64,000 bases of DNA from Crossiella sp. SN42. Its GTDB lineage: Bacteria; Actinomycetota; Actinomycetes; Mycobacteriales; Pseudonocardiaceae. The notes below the pieces were generated by a model. The model was not told the origin of the DNA. It made no database searches and saw only the letters and a list, made by a program, of their open reading frames with translations. Location of the stretch: the NCBI RefSeq assembly GCF_023897065.1, contig NZ_JAMHIV010000013.1, positions 1-64,000 of the forward strand. Direction: 5' to 3'. Positions 1 to 7,957 of this stretch are shown here, one piece after another. The first letter of the stretch is position 1, and every line of letters starts with the position of its first letter. The position numbers and the translations under genes are program-made.

Positions 1-32
1 GCCGTGGGAGGGGCCTTCCGGTGTTCAGCGCC

Positions 33-3000
33 TCACAGCTCCGAGCACTGGCCGGTCCGCGGACCCTCGCCGGTGTTGTCGAAGCCGTTGTCCACCGGCG
101 CGGGGTTGTTGCTCGCACAGGTGATCGGCCCCTGGACCCCGCTGGCCGAGAGCACCGGAGCCTGCTCGGCGGTGTTGCCGACCAGGGTCACCGGGCCCTC
201 GATCCGGGTGGTCTCGATGCTCAGCTCGCCGGTGGTGCCGGTGACGCTGAGCGGGCCGGAGACCTTGCTGCCGAACAGGATCACCGCACCCGCGCCGGTG
301 GCGGTGAGCGGGCCGCTGATCGTGCTGCCGTAGGCGCGCAGGGTGGCGCCGGGGGCCACCGTCACCGGGCCGGTGACCTCGGCGTCCCGCAGTTCCGTGA
401 CGCCCCCGGTGACCGTCAGCGGCCCCTCGTGCTTACCGGTGATCTCCTTGTCCGCCTTGGCCGCGGGCTTGCCGAGGAACTCGACCTCGGCCACCGAGAA
501 GCCCGCGGTCCCGGTCAGCTCCAGGCGGTACTGGCTGTACCGGCCGGGCTTGGCCACCTTGAACGCCTTGGTGTGCTGCCGCCACGCGAACTTCTCGTTC
601 TTGCGCTCGTCCACCACGGCCCAGTTCTTGCCGTCGTAGGAGCCCTTGAGCACCCAGCCAGCCGGGTCACCGGCGGCCTTGCCGGAGGTGAGGGTGTAGA
701 AGCTGACCGGCTCGGTCGGCGTCTTCGGCTGGAACTGCACCCAGCCACTGCCGTTGAACGCGGTCTCGGTCGCCGAACTGTTGTCCACCAACGCGTCCAG
801 ACCGGTCGAAGCGGTGCGAGTGCCCTCGGCGTCGCGCAGCGGGGCCGGGGGCGCGCTGCCCTCGGTGATCGACGGCGGGGCGGCGTCCTTTCCGGTGCCC
901 CACTTCGAGGGCTTGTCGCCCAGGTCGAACTCCAGGGTGCCACCGCTGGCGATCAGCTCGTGCGGCAGGTGGGTCTTGCCGTAGTCGCGGCCGTTGACCT
1001 TCAGGCCCTGCACGTAGACGTTGCGCAGGCTGTTCTTCGGCGCCTTCACCACCAGCTTCCTGCCGTTCTCCAGGTTCACCGTGGCCTTGGTGAACAGCGG
1101 GGAACCGATGGCGTAGCTGGGGTTGCCCATCTGCAGCGGGTAGAAGCCGAGCGCGCTGAACAGCCACCAGGCGGACAGCTCGCCGTTGTCCTCGTCACCG
1201 CCGTAGCCCTGGCCGATGGTGGAGCCGGTGTACTGCCGGGACAGCACCTCGCGCACCTTCTCCTGCGTCTTCCACGGCTGGCCGACGTAGTCGTACATGT
1301 AGGTGATGTGGTGCGAGGGCTGGTTGCTGTGCCCGTACTGGCCCATCCGCACATCGCGGGCCTCGATCATCTCGTGGATGATGCCGCCGTAGGAGCCGGG
1401 GAACTCCGCGGTCTCCGGGGTGCTGAAGAACTCATCCAGCTTGGCCGCCAGCTTGTCCCGGCCGCCGTAGAGGTTGGCCAGGCCCTGACCGTCCTGCGGG
1501 GCGTGGAAGGCCATGTTCCAGCCGTTGGTCTCGGTGTAGTCGTGGCCCCACTCGCGCGGCTCGTACTTCGCCGGCTCGACCCGCCAGCTGCCGTCGGGCT
1601 TGCGGCCCTGGAAGAAGCCGACCCGGGAGTCGAACATGTTGACGTAGTTCTGCGCCCGGTTCAGGAAGTACTCGTGGTTCTCCTTGAACTCCTTGCGGCG
1701 CGGGTCGTTCGGCTTGGCCTCGTCGTAGAGCGTCTTGGCCAGCACCGCGATGCCGTAGTCGTTGATGTAGCCGTCCAGTGCCCAGGACATGCCCTCACCG
1801 GTGGCGGTGGAGGTGTAGCCCAGGAACACCGAGGTGTCCAGGCCCTTGCGGCCCACGCCGGGGTTCGGCGGGGCGACGGTGGCGTTCTTCACCGCGGCGT
1901 CGTAGGCGGCGCGCACGTCGAAGTTGGTCACGCCCTTGCGGTAGGCGTCGGCGAAGGCCACGTCCGAGCTGGTGCCCACCATCAGGTTCGCGTAGCCGGG
2001 GGAGGACCAGCGGGAGACCCAGCCGCCCTCCTTGTACTGCTGCACGAAGCCCTCGGCCAGCTCGCCGGCCTTCTTCGGCGTGAACAGCGAGTAGGCGGGC
2101 CAGGTGGTGCGGTAGGTGTCCCAGAACCCGTTGTTGACGTAGATCTTGCCGTCCACGATCTTCGCGCCGGTCTGGGTCGGCGTGTCCTGACCGGTGGGCG
2201 CGGCCACCGGCGAGGCGTGCTTGTACACCGGCTTGGTCGCGGTGCCGACGTTCTCGTGCCCGGAGTTCGGGTACAGGAACAGCCGGTAGAGGTTGGAGTA
2301 CAGGGTGTGCAGCTGGTCCTGGGTGGCGCCCTCGACCTCGATCACCCGCAGCTGCCTGTCCCACTCGGCCTGCGCGCGTTCCTTCACCGAGTCGAAGGTG
2401 TCCGAAGTAGACACTTCAAGGGCCAGGTTCTTCTTGGCCTGCTCCACGCTCAGCAGCGAGGTGGCGATCCGCATGGTCACGGTCCGTTGGTCGGCCGGGG
2501 TGTCGAAGCGCAGGAACCCGGTGACGTTGTCCCGCCCGGCCCCGGTCAGCTTGCCGCCGGCGACCGCGGGACGGTCAAAGGTGGCGTGCACGAACAGGCG
2601 GGTGGCGCCGGTGGACAGGCCGCTCTTGATGTCGGAGAAGCCGGAGACCGTGCCGGTGGCCGGGTCCAGGGTGAGGCCGCCGTTGTTGTTGACGTTGTCG
2701 AAGAGCAGGCTGGAGGTGTCACCGGTGAAGGTGAACCGGAACAGCGCCGCGTGGTCGGTCGGTGCGATCTCGGTCTTCATCCCGTTCTCGAAGGTCACGC
2801 CGTAGTAGTGCGCCCGCGCGGTCTCGTTGACGTGCTTGAACGGCAGCGCCCGCGCGGCCCGGTCCAGCTTCGGCGTGCCCTCGGCCGAGGGCATCACCTG
2901 GAAGGTCTGCCGGTCGCCCATCCACGGGCTCGGCTGGTGGCTGGCGGTGAAGGCCTGCACCGTGGGCAGGTTCTGTGGGTTGTTGGCCTTGGCGTACTCG

Positions 3001-4352
3001 TAGAGCCAGCTGGTGGTGCCCGCGTTGGTCATCGGGGACCAGAAGTTGAAGCCGTGCGGCACCGCGGTGGCCGGGAAGTTGTTGCCCCGGGAGAACGAGC
3101 TGCTGGAGTTGGTGCCCCTGGTGGTGATCACGTGGTCCGACGGCCGGGAGGCGTTGATCTTCGGCGCGGCGCCGATCCGGATGTCGTCCACCCAGCCGGA
3201 GAAGCTGGCCGGACCGTTCGGGTTGTCGTAGGCGAGCAGGATCCGCTTGATCGTCTTGCCCGCGGCCACCTTGCCGATCACCGACTGCTGCAGGTTCCAC
3301 TGGTTGGTGTAGAGCACCTTCGAGGCGCCCTGCCCGCGCGGGGACAGCTCGAACCCGTGCTGGTCGGTGGCCTTGAGGTCGCTGAGGTAGGTGCCGTCGG
3401 CGAAGGCCAGGTCGATCGCGGCGTGCGTGCTCGGGTAGTTCAGGTCGCCCGAGACGAACTCCGGGAAGATCAGGTATGACAGCTCGGTGTCCCGGCCGAC
3501 CTGGATGTCGACGTCGAAGACCTTGTTGTAGGAGTAGCCGCGGCCCTTGGCCTCGTGCGTGCCCAGGTAGCGGAAGGCGCGTACGCCGGTGAACCCGCTG
3601 TTGTTGCGCACGTTGTAGCCACCGGCCGGACCCTTGCCCGGCACGGTGCGCATGTGCGGCGGGAACTCGCCGGTGCTCGGCCCGGCCAGTTGCAGCTCGG
3701 CCAGCTGGATGATCGGCGCGCCGTTGTTGGCGGTGATGTCCAGCCGGTAGTGCCGGTAGGCCGTGGTGTTGTCCAGGGTGAAGGTCTTGGTCTCGTGCCG
3801 CTTGGCGAAGGCCTGCCCGGTCCGACTGTCCACAGTGGTCCAGTTGGCGCCGTCGTCAGAGCCCTTGAGGGTCCAGTCCCGCGGGTCCCGCTCGGCCGCG
3901 TCGTTGGCCGAGGAGATCGCGTACTTATTGACCGGGATCGGCTCGGACAGGGTCAGCGAGACCCAGCCGGTGCGCTCGAAGGCCAGCCACTTCGAGGACA
4001 GGCTGCCGTCGAACAGGTTGTCCCTGACCTCGCCGCCTGCGGTGTTCTCCGCGCTGGCCGCGGTCGCGGTGATCTTGTCGTTGACGCTGCCCGGGATGCT
4101 CACCGAGTCCGCGCCGGTCACCCCGGCGGCCTTGGGCTTGCCGTCCGGCCCGGTCTCCGGCGTGTCGGTCCACGTCGGCTGGATGTCGCCCGCCTCGAAC
4201 GAGGTGGCGAACGAGGTGCCCTCCACTGGCTGCCCCTGGTCTGTCTCCGGTGGCGCCGCCAGTGCGACCGGGGAACCGGCCAGGCTCAGCGCCACGATGC
4301 TCGCGCAGACCAGCATCATCGGTGATCGTGCCGCTCGCACTTTGGTTCTCAC
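33..4352 (-). CDS. Secreted GH92 alpha-mannosidase-family glycosidase with F5/8C domains
   Basis: About 1439 aa. The GTG at 4352 is chosen because GGAGGA lies 8 nt upstream and translation begins directly with a signal peptide (residues 1-33, ending ALAA). A discoidin-like F5/8C domain spans about residues 95-225, then the GH92 domains (about 250-1120), a second F5/8C domain (about 1165-1292) and a C-terminal run of short IxGPLxVTG-type repeats suggestive of a small beta-helix. GH92 signatures visible are GFWDTYRTTWPAY and GGDEDNGELSAW, which holds the acidic residues expected to activate water. GH92 enzymes are calcium-dependent inverting exo-alpha-mannosidases. The usual acid motif GNEPSHH reads SNQPSHH, so the expected catalytic Glu is Gln (codon 1320-1322); this is discussed in the findings. 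The gene appears monocistronic, with 162 bp to the next gene. Confidence 0.93.
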   Translation of the reverse strand: MRTKVRAARSPMMLVCASIVALSLAGSPVALAAPPETDQGQPVEGTSFATSFEAGDIQPTWTDTPETGPDGKPKAAGVTGADSVSIPGSVNDKITATAASAENTAGGEVRDNLFDGSLSSKWLAFERTGWVSLTLSEPIPVNKYAISSANDAAERDPRDWTLKGSDDGANWTTVDSRTGQAFAKRHETKTFTLDNTTAYRHYRLDITANNGAPIIQLAELQLAGPSTGEFPPHMRTVPGKGPAGGYNVRNNSGFTGVRAFRYLGTHEAKGRGYSYNKVFDVDIQVGRDTELSYLIFPEFVSGDLNYPSTHAAIDLAFADGTYLSDLKATDQHGFELSPRGQGASKVLYTNQWNLQQSVIGKVAAGKTIKRILLAYDNPNGPASFSGWVDDIRIGAAPKINASRPSDHVITTRGTNSSSSFSRGNNFPATAVPHGFNFWSPMTNAGTTSWLYEYAKANNPQNLPTVQAFTASHQPSPWMGDRQTFQVMPSAEGTPKLDRAARALPFKHVNETARAHYYGVTFENGMKTEIAPTDHAALFRFTFTGDTSSLLFDNVNNNGGLTLDPATGTVSGFSDIKSGLSTGATRLFVHATFDRPAVAGGKLTGAGRDNVTGFLRFDTPADQRTVTMRIATSLLSVEQAKKNLALEVSTSDTFDSVKERAQAEWDRQLRVIEVEGATQDQLHTLYSNLYRLFLYPNSGHENVGTATKPVYKHASPVAAPTGQDTPTQTGAKIVDGKIYVNNGFWDTYRTTWPAYSLFTPKKAGELAEGFVQQYKEGGWVSRWSSPGYANLMVGTSSDVAFADAYRKGVTNFDVRAAYDAAVKNATVAPPNPGVGRKGLDTSVFLGYTSTATGEGMSWALDGYINDYGIAVLAKTLYDEAKPNDPRRKEFKENHEYFLNRAQNYVNMFDSRVGFFQGRKPDGSWRVEPAKYEPREWGHDYTETNGWNMAFHAPQDGQGLANLYGGRDKLAAKLDEFFSTPETAEFPGSYGGIIHEMIEARDVRMGQYGHSNQPSHHITYMYDYVGQPWKTQEKVREVLSRQYTGSTIGQGYGGDEDNGELSAWWLFSALGFYPLQMGNPSYAIGSPLFTKATVNLENGRKLVVKAPKNSLRNVYVQGLKVNGRDYGKTHLPHELIASGGTLEFDLGDKPSKWGTGKDAAPPSITEGSAPPAPLRDAEGTRTASTGLDALVDNSSATETAFNGSGWVQFQPKTPTEPVSFYTLTSGKAAGDPAGWVLKGSYDGKNWAVVDERKNEKFAWRQHTKAFKVAKPGRYSQYRLELTGTAGFSVAEVEFLGKPAAKADKEITGKHEGPLTVTGGVTELRDAEVTGPVTVAPGATLRAYGSTISGPLTATGAGAVILFGSKVSGPLSVTGTTGELSIETTRIEGPVTLVGNTAEQAPVLSASGVQGPITCASNNPAPVDNGFDNTGEGPRTGQCSEL

Positions 4353-4514
4353 GCTTCGAGTCCTCCGCCTGGATGTCGGGGGGTGCGGACGGCTGTGCTG
4401 GACTCGACCCGGCACAACCGGACGAAAGCGAAACTTGGTTGTGACATCGATGTCAAGAAACTCGTCCGGTCTTGTCACCTCTCCGCCGGGTGAAGAGGCC
4501 GGACGGCTCAACCC

Positions 4515-5252
4515 TCAGCGGCTGTCCGCGACCACGATCAGCCGCCGCGACTCCGCGGTCAGCGGCTCGCCCGCCGGCCCGAACCCGGCGACCTGGGCAA
4601 AGCCGGCGGCGCGCAGCCAGTCGGCCAGCTCCGGGTAGGCGAAGAGCCGGATGAAGTAGCTGACCACCCGGTCCTGGCCGTTCCTGGACACGGTCCGCCG
4701 CCCCACCGACCGGGCGGCCAGGGCGTCCAGCCGGTGCTCGTCCAGCACCACGGTCCCGTCCGGCAGCTCCCGGCGCACCGACTCGCGGAAGTCGCGCAGC
4801 AGCCAGACCAGGTGCATGGTCTCCAGCGCGAACCGCCCGCCCGGCCGCAGCACCCGGCGCACCTCGGCGAGCACCCGCCGGTTGTCCGCGTCGGCGAAGT
4901 AGCCGAAGGAGCTGAACCAGTTGACCACCCGGTCGAACTCACCCGTCCAGGGCAGCTCACGCATGTCGCCGAGCACGTAGTCGACCTGGAGTCCGCTTCC
5001 GGCCGCCGCCGCCCTGGCCCGGTCCAGGAACACCGGGGTGATGTCCAGCCCGGTGACCCGGCAGCCGCGCCTGGCCAGCCGGTTGCTCAGGCGGCCGTGC
5101 CCGCAGGCCAGGTCCAGCACGGTCATGCCGGGGCGCAGGTCGAGCAGCCGCCAGAGCAGGTCGGCCTCGGCGTCGGCGCGGGCGTCCAGGTCCGCGCCGT
5201 AGAGGTCCAGGTAGTCCTGGTCGAACAGGCCGGTGGCGTCGAACTCGGGCAT
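4515..5252 (-). CDS. Class I SAM-dependent methyltransferase
   Basis: 245 aa. Motif I is LDLACGHGRLSNRLA near residues 45-60, followed by the acidic end of strand 2 (VTGLD) and a GDMRELPW segment, the normal Rossmann methyltransferase order. A C-terminal half with an RLFAYPELADWLRAAGF segment is typical of small-molecule methyltransferases. The substrate cannot be read from sequence. Its ATG overlaps the stop of the upstream PPOX-family gene by one base (TGATG), so it is the last gene of a three-gene operon with that gene and a metalloprotease. Confidence 0.85.
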   Translation of the reverse strand: MPEFDATGLFDQDYLDLYGADLDARADAEADLLWRLLDLRPGMTVLDLACGHGRLSNRLARRGCRVTGLDITPVFLDRARAAAAGSGLQVDYVLGDMRELPWTGEFDRVVNWFSSFGYFADADNRRVLAEVRRVLRPGGRFALETMHLVWLLRDFRESVRRELPDGTVVLDEHRLDALAARSVGRRTVSRNGQDRVVSYFIRLFAYPELADWLRAAGFAQVAGFGPAGEPLTAESRRLIVVADSR

Positions 5253-5686
5253 CAGGGACGCTCCAGCACTCCCGGCCGGAACGGTTCCACGCCGACCGTG
5301 CGGCGGACCTTGACCGGCTCGATCACCAGGATCACCCGCCGCTCACCCGGGATGCGCCACTCGAAGCGCTCGGTGCCCACGTACTTGCGCGCCAGCCGGT
5401 CCATCCCCGCCTCCGCGGTCTCGCCGGTCACGAACGCCACCACGGTGCCACGGATCTCCACCCGGTCGTACGGGTTTTCCGGCGAGGTCGCCGACAGCGA
5501 GACCCGGGGATCGCGCCGCAGGTTCTCCTCCTTGACCCGGCCCAGCGCGGTGTTCACCAGCACCCTGTCCCCGTCCGCCTCCGCCCACATCGGCGTGACC
5601 TGCGGCGATCCGTCCGCGTTCAGGGTGGCCAGGTGCCAGAACAGCGGCCTGGCCAGCCACTCCCGCACTTGCGGGCTCAGCTCCAT
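5252..5686 (-). CDS. PPOX-class, probably F420-dependent, oxidoreductase
   Basis: 144 aa. The split-barrel flavin/F420-binding fold is recognisable from FWHLATLNADGSPQVTPMW near the N-terminus and VEIRGTV in the middle, like the Rv1155-type family. Such proteins bind FMN or F420 and reduce diverse substrates. The ATG at 5686 is preferred over the in-frame ATG at 5725 because the latter lies inside the upstream protease gene and the family begins close to LSPQVREWLARP. The start is 2 nt past the protease stop, with GGTGA overlapping that stop, indicating translational coupling. The physiological substrate is unknown. Confidence 0.82.
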   Translation of the reverse strand: MELSPQVREWLARPLFWHLATLNADGSPQVTPMWAEADGDRVLVNTALGRVKEENLRRDPRVSLSATSPENPYDRVEIRGTVVAFVTGETAEAGMDRLARKYVGTERFEWRIPGERRVILVIEPVKVRRTVGVEPFRPGVLERP

Positions 5687-5688
5687 GC

Positions 5689-6795
5689 TCACCAGTACAT
5701 CAGCCCGACGCCGCCGAAGCTCCACGAGTAGTACAGCCGCAGCCGCACCAGATAACGCCTGCCCTGCAACAGCTTCGCCTCGATCAGCGCGTTCAGGTCG
5801 GTGCCGCTGTCGTCGTCACCGGCCAGGTACACCGGCTGCCCGTCGACCTCCTCGAAGAGCACCAGCACCGAGTCGCTGCCGCCGAAGGTGCCGATCTGGT
5901 ACTTCGCGGTGGCCGGCGGGGTGATCACGAAGTCGGCCTGCTGGCCCGCGGTCAGCTCCAGCTGCACCGTCTTGAGGTGCTCCAGCGCGGCAGGCTCGCC
6001 GGTGGGCGCGGGGTACCACTTGCGCACGAACTCCTTGTCAACCGGGGAAAGCACGCCCGGTGGCCGGATGCCGCCCGCGTACTGGGCGGGCTGGCGGATC
6101 AGGCCGGGGCCGAAGCCGTAGTGCATGATCGAGTCCGGGTCCCAGGCCGAGCCGGTGACCTCGTCGGTGGCCAGCTTGCGCAGGATGTTGTGGAAGATGG
6201 TCTGCCGGTCCCAGAAGTTCGGCGGGCCGGACAGCGACTGGTAGACCTTCGCCTCGTCCCACTCGATGCCGGCGAACGGGTTCTGGTGCTCGTGCGGCAT
6301 ACCGATGGTGTGGCCGATCTCGTGCAGCGCGGTGGTCATGCCGTAGTCGTCGGCGGTGAGGTCCCAGCCGAAGTTCATCGTCCGGTCGTTCACCCCGGCG
6401 TGCAGCACCACGTCCCGGCCCACGTAGGACCAGGAGCCGTCGCCGTCCATGAACCCGATCCGCAGCTCCGACTGGGCGCGGTCGGGCACCTCCTCGAACC
6501 GCAGCCCGATGCCCAGCTCCTGCCAGGTGGCGAAGGCCCGCCGCACCACCTCGCGCTGCTCCTGCGCGCCCACCCAGGAGACGAACCTGGTGCTGCCGTC
6601 GCTGAGGCGCACCTGCTCGCCGTCGGTGTCCCGGTCGAAGAAGTAGTAGTGCAGCACGGTTCCGTTGGCCCACTTGGACCTGGTCCGCACGATCGCGCGC
6701 ACCCGCTCCAGGTTCAGCCCCTCCGGCATCGAGGGCTCGGGCTGGGGACGCAGGCCGCAGTAGCGGAACTCGATGGCGTTGTCCTCTTCGGGCAT
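5689..6795 (-). CDS. Astacin-like zinc metalloprotease with C-terminal PPC-like domain
   Basis: 368 aa from the ATG at 6795, which has GGGAGGG upstream. The zinc site HEIGHTIGMPHEHQNP (about residues 157-172) fits the HExxHxxGxxHE astacin/metzincin pattern, and SIMHYGFG downstream supplies the Met-turn. The region after about residue 270 (ELTAGQQADFVITPP through DDDSGTDLN) resembles the bacterial pre-peptidase C-terminal beta domain. No signal peptide or propeptide is evident, which is odd for this family: either export is non-classical or the protease acts inside the cell. It leads an operon with the PPOX-family protein and a methyltransferase. Substrate unknown. Confidence 0.85.
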   Translation of the reverse strand: MPEEDNAIEFRYCGLRPQPEPSMPEGLNLERVRAIVRTRSKWANGTVLHYYFFDRDTDGEQVRLSDGSTRFVSWVGAQEQREVVRRAFATWQELGIGLRFEEVPDRAQSELRIGFMDGDGSWSYVGRDVVLHAGVNDRTMNFGWDLTADDYGMTTALHEIGHTIGMPHEHQNPFAGIEWDEAKVYQSLSGPPNFWDRQTIFHNILRKLATDEVTGSAWDPDSIMHYGFGPGLIRQPAQYAGGIRPPGVLSPVDKEFVRKWYPAPTGEPAALEHLKTVQLELTAGQQADFVITPPATAKYQIGTFGGSDSVLVLFEEVDGQPVYLAGDDDSGTDLNALIEAKLLQGRRYLVRLRLYYSWSFGGVGLMYW

Positions 6796-6931
6796 GTCAG
6801 CGCCCTCCCTCGCGATCGCGGCCGTACCTCCATGGTCAGCGCGCGACCCGCGATCCGGTGCCCGCCATCGGAGTGAGCGGCGCGGAGCTTGGTCGGTACA
6901 GTGACCGGGCAGCCTCAGCCGGAGGAGGGTC

Positions 6932-7582
6932 ATGGGCGCGGGACCGCTCGCCCGACGGGACTACGCCGGACGTTCGGCGGCCGACCGCCGCGCCGAGCGC
7001 AGGGAGCGCATGCTCGCCGCCGGGCTGGAACTCTTCGGCACCGAGGGCTACGCCGCCGCCTCCATCGAGCGGCTGTGCGCGCGGGCCGCGGTGTCCACCC
7101 GGAACTTCTACGAGGAGTTCGGCAGCCGGGAGGCCCTGCTGATGGCCTTGCACGACCGGGTCAACACGACCGCGATCGGCGCCGTGCGGGAAGCGTTTGC
7201 CGCGTTGCCCGAGGCCGGGCTGGTGGAGCGGGTCCGGCTGGCCGTGCGCACCTACCTCGACGTCACCGCGCAGGACCCCAGGCTGGCCAGGGTCGCCTAC
7301 GTGGAGGTGGTCGGGGTCAGCGCCGAGGTGGAGCGGTACCGGGCCGGCTGGCGGGAGCGCTGGATCGAGCTGCTGGTGGCCGAGGCCGAGCGCGCGGTGG
7401 CCCGCGGCGAGGCCACCCGCCGGGACTTCCGGCTGACCGCGATCGCCTTGATGGGCGCGGTGAACGAGCTGGTGCACCACTGGTCGGTGCTCGGCGGCAT
7501 TACTCCAATCGAGGACATCACTAGGGAAATCGCGCGTATTGCCACCGCATCCGTGGCGGACGGACTCTCCACTTCCGGATGA
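6932..7582 (+). CDS. TetR-family transcriptional regulator
   Basis: 216 aa. The ATG at 6932 follows GGAGGAGGG. The N-terminal helix-turn-helix is clear (MLAAGLELFGTEGYAAASIE, then STRNFYEEFGSREALLMAL), and a variable ligand-binding all-helical C-terminus follows. It is divergent from the metalloprotease operon, whose start lies 136 bp away, so that operon is its likeliest target. Ligand unknown. Confidence 0.88.
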   Translation: MGAGPLARRDYAGRSAADRRAERRERMLAAGLELFGTEGYAAASIERLCARAAVSTRNFYEEFGSREALLMALHDRVNTTAIGAVREAFAALPEAGLVERVRLAVRTYLDVTAQDPRLARVAYVEVVGVSAEVERYRAGWRERWIELLVAEAERAVARGEATRRDFRLTAIALMGAVNELVHHWSVLGGITPIEDITREIARIATASVADGLSTSG

Positions 7583-7644
7583 ATTGCATGGCAAATTGCC
7601 GCGATGTTGTTGTGTGCGTTCGCAGATCCTGAATGCTCGTGCGT

Positions 7645-7749
7645 ATGAAGCTGTGTCCTGAATGCCACGGATCCGGCACCATCCCCGATGCCGACTACTC
7701 GGCCTGTAGGAGGTGTGGCGGAGTTGGCGACATTCCCGGCCACCAGTGA
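7645..7749 (+). CDS. Small DnaJ-type zinc-finger protein, possible N-terminal part of a frameshifted gene
   Basis: 34 aa carrying CPECHGSG and CRRCGGVG, two copies of the CxxCxGxG motif that DnaJ zinc fingers carry four times. The ATG at 7645 is the simplest start; an in-frame ATG exists at 7633. It ends at TGA 7747-7749. Skipping the T of that stop (+1 frame) continues directly into a frame with CNLCRGTG and a degenerate fourth motif, giving one protein of about 103 residues. Whether this is a frameshift, a sequence error or two genes cannot be decided here. Confidence 0.5.
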   Translation: MKLCPECHGSGTIPDADYSACRRCGGVGDIPGHQ

Positions 7750-7957
7750 GGGCCAGTGCAACCTCTGCCGGGGCACCGGCTACTTCGAGTGGACCCAGCC
7801 CGAACCGGGGCCGGGCGGATCGCTGGTGCTGCGGCAGTTGCGGCATCCGTGCGTGCACGGCTGCTCGGGCTGGTGGCGGCAGCCCGCGGCCGAGCGTGAC
7901 CGGGTGGTCGAGGGCACGCTCGGCGCGGCCCTGCCAGGAGGTCAGGTCTCCCGGTAG
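7688..7957 (+). CDS. Second half of the DnaJ-type zinc-finger locus, +1 frame
   Basis: Open frame of 89 aa. Only the part after 7748 looks like protein: CNLCRGTGYFEW, a Gly/Pro linker, then HPCVHGCSGWW. These supply the third and a degenerate fourth Cys pair of a CxxCxGxG zinc finger. The part before 7748 lies in the alternative frame of the first small ORF, has no cysteines and is probably not translated. It converges on the acyl-CoA ligase and overlaps its 3' end by 16 bp. Confidence 0.45.
   Translation: MPTTRPVGGVAELATFPATSEGQCNLCRGTGYFEWTQPEPGPGGSLVLRQLRHPCVHGCSGWWRQPAAERDRVVEGTLGAALPGGQVSR

Noticed and set aside
21-3479. Long open frame antisense to the GH92 gene
   Set aside because: Arg/Gly/Val/Leu-rich composition typical of the shadow of GC-rich coding DNA, with no RBS or motifs. 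The same applies to long frames antisense to abmA-like, gcvP and glmS genes.
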